8,770 bases of DNA from Pseudomonadota bacterium. Its GTDB lineage: Bacteria > Pseudomonadota > Alphaproteobacteria > Rhizobiales > Rhizobiaceae. The stretch is taken from the NCBI GenBank assembly GCA_023433855.1, contig JAEYTV010000236.1, positions 1 through 8,770 on the forward strand, written 5' to 3'. The notes below the pieces were generated by a model that saw only the letters and a list, made by a program, of their open reading frames with translations, searched no databases and was not told the origin of the DNA. Both the position numbers and the translations under genes were made by a program. Positions 6,401 through 8,770 of the stretch are shown here, in pieces (position 1 is the first letter of the stretch; every line of letters starts with the position of its first letter).

Positions 6401-8770
6401 GCCGAAACGGAAGACCGCCTATTCGTTCCGGAGCCCGTCTCGGTCGAGCTCCGGAAGATCGCTCGGCGGACCTGGCGCTATTTCGAGACTTTCGTCACGC
6501 CCGAGCAGAACTACCTGCCTCCGGACAATTTCCAGGAAAAGCCGGAGCCAATCATCGCCAAGCGGACGTCCCCCACCAATATCGGTGTGTATCTGCTTTC
6601 GACGATCTCCGCGCGCCATTTCGGGTGGATCAGCTTTGCCGACACGGTAGAACGTCTTGAACAGACGATCGCGACCGTGGAGCGGATGGAGAAGTTCCGC
6701 GGTCATCTCTACAACTGGTACCATAGCGACACGCTGAAGCCGCTCGGCCAGCGCTACATCTCAGCGGTCGACAGCGGCAATCTTGCCGGCCATCTCATAG
6801 CCGTCTCGTCTGCCTGCCGGATATGGGCAGAAGCGCCATCCGCGCATCTGCAGGGGAATCTGGACGGCATCGGCGATGTCGCCGGAATCCTGGCGGAAAC
6901 GCTGAACTCACTTCCGGACGACCGCAAGACCGTTCGGCCGCTTCGGCGGCGCCTTGAAGAGCGCATCGCAGGCTTTTCCAATGCGCTGGCGACGGTCAAG
7001 CGCGAGCACGAATTCGCGTCGATACGGATCATCAACCTGACGGTCCTGGCCCGGGACATCCAGAAGCTTGCAGCCAATCTGGAACACGAGGTCCGCTCGT
7101 TGGAAAGCGAGGAGGTAACCCGATGGGCGGCATCATTGGTCAACGCCTGCGAAGCTCACATCGCCGACAGCGTCTTCGACAATGCGAATATCGAGGAGTT
7201 GCGCACGCGCCTGGCGGCTCTGAGGGATCGCGCTCGCGGCCTCGCCTTCTCGATGGACTTCAGCTTCCTGTTCCGAAAGGAACGGCGCCTGCTTTCGATC
7301 GGCTACCGGGTTGACAGCAACGAACTGGACGAGGCCTGCTACGATCTGCTGGCGTCGGAATGCCGGCTGACGAGCCTGTTTGGCATCGCCAAGGGCGATC
7401 TTCCAACCGAGCACTGGTATCGACTGGGACGCCAGGTGGTCCCGGTCGGTGCACAGGGAGCGCTGGTATCCTGGTCAGGCTCTATGTTCGAATATCTGAT
7501 GCCGCCATTGGTCATGCAGGAACGCCAGGGCGGTATCCTGAACCAGACGAACAACCTGGTGGTCAAGGAGCAGATGAACCACGGGCGGCGTCTCGGCACC
7601 CCCTGGGGGATATCGGAAGCGGCGTTCAATGCCCGCGACCACCTGTTCAATTACCAGTACACCAACTTCGGCGTCCCGACGCTTGGTCTCAAGCGCGGCC
7701 TCGGGCAGAACGCCGTCATCGCGCCCTATGCCTCCATCCTGGCGAGCCAGTATGATCCCATCTCCGCAGCGCAAAATCTCGCGGAACTGCGTTCTCTGGG
7801 CGCGCTCGGCATGTTCGGCTTCCACGATTCAGTCGACTTCACCCCGACCCGAGTGCCCGAAGGGCAGCGGTGCGTGGTCGTCTACAACTACTATGCCCAC
7901 CACCACGGCATGTCGATCGCCGCGATCGCCAATGTAGTGATGAACGGCCTATTGCGCGAACTCTTCCACGCAGACCCGGTGATCGAGGCCGCCGAACTTC
8001 TGCTGCAGGAGAAGGCCCCGCGTGACATCCCGGTCATGAGCGCCAAGCATGAGGAAACCCCCGGCAAGGGACAGGGAGAACTGCTGCGGCCCGAAATCCG
8101 CACCATCAACAATCCGGCCGCGAAGGATCGCGAGTTGGTGCTTCTCTCGAACGGGCATTACTCGGTCATGCTGACGGCTGTCGGCTCGGGATATGCGAGG
8201 TGGAACGGCATGGCCGTGGCCCGGTGGAAGCCTGATCCGACGGAAGATCGCTGGGGCCAGTTCCTCTTCCTGCGTGACACTTCAACTGGGGAGTGGTGGT
8301 CTGCGACGGCGGAACCCCGGCGTGCGGAAGGCGAGCAGACCAAGGCGATCTTCAGCGATGAACGGGCCGAGTTCCACAAGACGGTCGGTGACCTGACGAG
8401 CACGGTGGAATGCATCGTCGCGACGGAGCATGACGCCGAGGGCCGCCGCCTCACCCTGCTGAACATGGGATCGGAAGACCGCTTCATCGAGGTCACCTCA
8501 TACCTCGAGCCGGTGCTTGCCGCTGACGACGACGACATTGCTCATCCGGTCTTCTCGCGGATGTTCATCCGGACGGAAATCGGCAAGCGCGGCGACGTCA
8601 TCCGCGCCTGGCGCAACAAGCGCAGCCCCAACGATCCGGACATGATCATCGCTCATCTGGCAGCGGACAATGCAGGCGCGGCAAGGCCTACCGAATTTGA
8701 GACCGACCGTCGGAAGTTCATCGGGCGGGGGCGTTCGCTTGCAGAGGCGGCGGCGTTTGATCCCGGGGCA
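3464..8770 (+). CDS. ndvB: Cyclic beta-1,2-glucan synthase, N-terminal 1769 residues (runs off window)
   Basis: NdvB/ChvB/Cgs is an inner-membrane enzyme that polymerises glucose from UDP-glucose and closes it into cyclic beta-1,2-glucan, used in hypo-osmotic adaptation and host infection. The frame is unbroken for 1769 codons; family members have about 2,800, so roughly 1,000 are missing beyond the edge. Order: N-terminal region with TPAAEWLLDNYY and EAIQEVRRDFP (1-400); membrane segments about 408-430 and 435-450; GT84 domain about 487-790 with MTLDSDTR (D623, D625), D738 in SHDLLEG and QHRW (770-773); further segments about 808-823, 829-848, 880-897, 939-950 and 957-975; glycoamylase-like cyclisation domain (GH189) with SWSGSMFEYLMP, PWGISE (E1385) and YYAHHHGMS (H1479-1481); then from about 1550 the start of GH94, with LLSNGHYSVM. 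The GT84 DxD/D/QxxRW set is complete. Start: an in-frame TAA at 3419-3421 leaves ATG 3464 as the first possible start. The exporter gene ndvA/chvA is not visible. Confidence 0.96.
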   Translation, partial: MSLESQLPAFPRETEAKQIDHNDSIRATYFNMEALRECGERLGREGAATLPGFVEFDFFKRHQENEREILRVYRATAADVDAGATITPAAEWLLDNYYIVEEAIQEVRRDFPKKFYRQLPTMRAGGQEMPRVLALAWLYVAHTHSSLSHDGLAAMVEGFQVREPLQIGELWALPSFIRFVLIENLRRIATRVDRSRDMRRRANEVADEIIRLNEEAASAGLLSGIEGLASDHTFVTQFLYRLRNASHSSGFAVAWVEQRLEQAGTSLEEVMAAEQNRLSSGNVTMGNIIKSLRQIDDTEWSVWFEEVSQIDKIFRERTDYEALDFGSRNAYRNRIEQLARRSHRSESDVAETAIRLSEEAARHNPDARENNVGAFIVGRRRRELEAEIGYTPLAIQRIIRLVRRLNWFAIAGPVLALTVIAMGIAGLLLIQADMPLPVVFFFLLMFALPASEGATGLFNTLVTYLVRPARLVGYEFKEGIPEEARTLVVVPCLITDRDTVDELVRNLEVHYLANPRGEIYFALLSDWRDSKFEETAADLEILDYAKREIGALSAKYAHDGKTRFYLLHRRRLFNPSEGAWMGWERKRGKLHELNLLLRGDRDTTYLAGANMVPEDVKYVMTLDSDTRLMRDAVTKLVGKMHHPINRPVLDPESNRVVHGYGLMQPRVTPSLTTGKEASVFQRVFSVGRGLDPYVFTVSDVYQDLTGEGTFTGKGLYHVDAFEASLKGRIDENSVLSHDLLEGSFARCALVTDVELVEDFPVRYEVEVSRQHRWARGDWQLLPYILDPKRGVTALGRWKMIDNLRRSLTPIAWFFASVLGWYFMDPLGALVWQILLIFSLFVAPTLSLVTGLLPRSTDIVAGAHFYSVWSDIRSANAQVALRIVFIADSACIMTDAIARSLYRLFFSRKLMLEWKTAASIQSSSQGSPQDYYRAMWHAPTIAVLSIILSAIPGDNAFLVGIPFAVLWIFSPLVAWYVSQSAETEDRLFVPEPVSVELRKIARRTWRYFETFVTPEQNYLPPDNFQEKPEPIIAKRTSPTNIGVYLLSTISARHFGWISFADTVERLEQTIATVERMEKFRGHLYNWYHSDTLKPLGQRYISAVDSGNLAGHLIAVSSACRIWAEAPSAHLQGNLDGIGDVAGILAETLNSLPDDRKTVRPLRRRLEERIAGFSNALATVKREHEFASIRIINLTVLARDIQKLAANLEHEVRSLESEEVTRWAASLVNACEAHIADSVFDNANIEELRTRLAALRDRARGLAFSMDFSFLFRKERRLLSIGYRVDSNELDEACYDLLASECRLTSLFGIAKGDLPTEHWYRLGRQVVPVGAQGALVSWSGSMFEYLMPPLVMQERQGGILNQTNNLVVKEQMNHGRRLGTPWGISEAAFNARDHLFNYQYTNFGVPTLGLKRGLGQNAVIAPYASILASQYDPISAAQNLAELRSLGALGMFGFHDSVDFTPTRVPEGQRCVVVYNYYAHHHGMSIAAIANVVMNGLLRELFHADPVIEAAELLLQEKAPRDIPVMSAKHEETPGKGQGELLRPEIRTINNPAAKDRELVLLSNGHYSVMLTAVGSGYARWNGMAVARWKPDPTEDRWGQFLFLRDTSTGEWWSATAEPRRAEGEQTKAIFSDERAEFHKTVGDLTSTVECIVATEHDAEGRRLTLLNMGSEDRFIEVTSYLEPVLAADDDDIAHPVFSRMFIRTEIGKRGDVIRAWRNKRSPNDPDMIIAHLAADNAGAARPTEFETDRRKFIGRGRSLAEAAAFDPGA

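Overview
The window reads as ordinary chromosomal DNA of a Rhizobiales alphaproteobacterium (Rhizobium/Sinorhizobium/Agrobacterium/Brucella type). The main reason is a long cyclic beta-1,2-glucan synthase gene (ndvB/chvB/cgs family), a hallmark of that order. High GC with GC-rich third codon positions fits this. The genus cannot be fixed from sequence reading alone.

Layout, left to right. (1) Positions 1-515 (+): the 3' part of an endonuclease/exonuclease/phosphatase-fold (EEP) hydrolase gene whose start lies outside the window. (2) 592-1566 (+): a complete PLP-dependent threonine/serine dehydratase-type enzyme. (3) 1567-1919: a gap with a weak hairpin, an operator-like inverted repeat and a 46-codon ORF (1725-1865) that has a good ribosome binding site and encodes one membrane helix. 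(4) 1920-3083 (-): a complete M20-family amidohydrolase (aminoacylase/hippurate-hydrolase type). (5) 3084-3463: a 380-bp region between divergent genes, presumably holding both 5' control regions; a 31-codon ORF in it overlaps the next gene's start. (6) 3464-8770 (+): the first 1769 codons of ndvB, open to the window edge. The visible part holds the N-terminal region, the GT84 glucosyltransferase domain between membrane segments, the cyclisation (glycoamylase-like, GH189) domain, and the beginning of the C-terminal GH94 phosphorylase-like domain.

How the genes relate. NdvB polymerises and cyclises glucose from UDP-glucose into periplasmic cyclic beta-1,2-glucan. Its exporter NdvA/ChvA is not in the window. 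The dehydratase and the M20 amidohydrolase could both serve amino-acid or N-acyl-amino-acid catabolism, but they are on opposite strands and nothing shows they are co-regulated. I found no mobile element, CRISPR array, tRNA or rRNA, and no clear sign of a new multi-gene system. The least explained parts are the small membrane-protein ORF with its upstream dyad, and the upstream ORF that overlaps the ndvB start.
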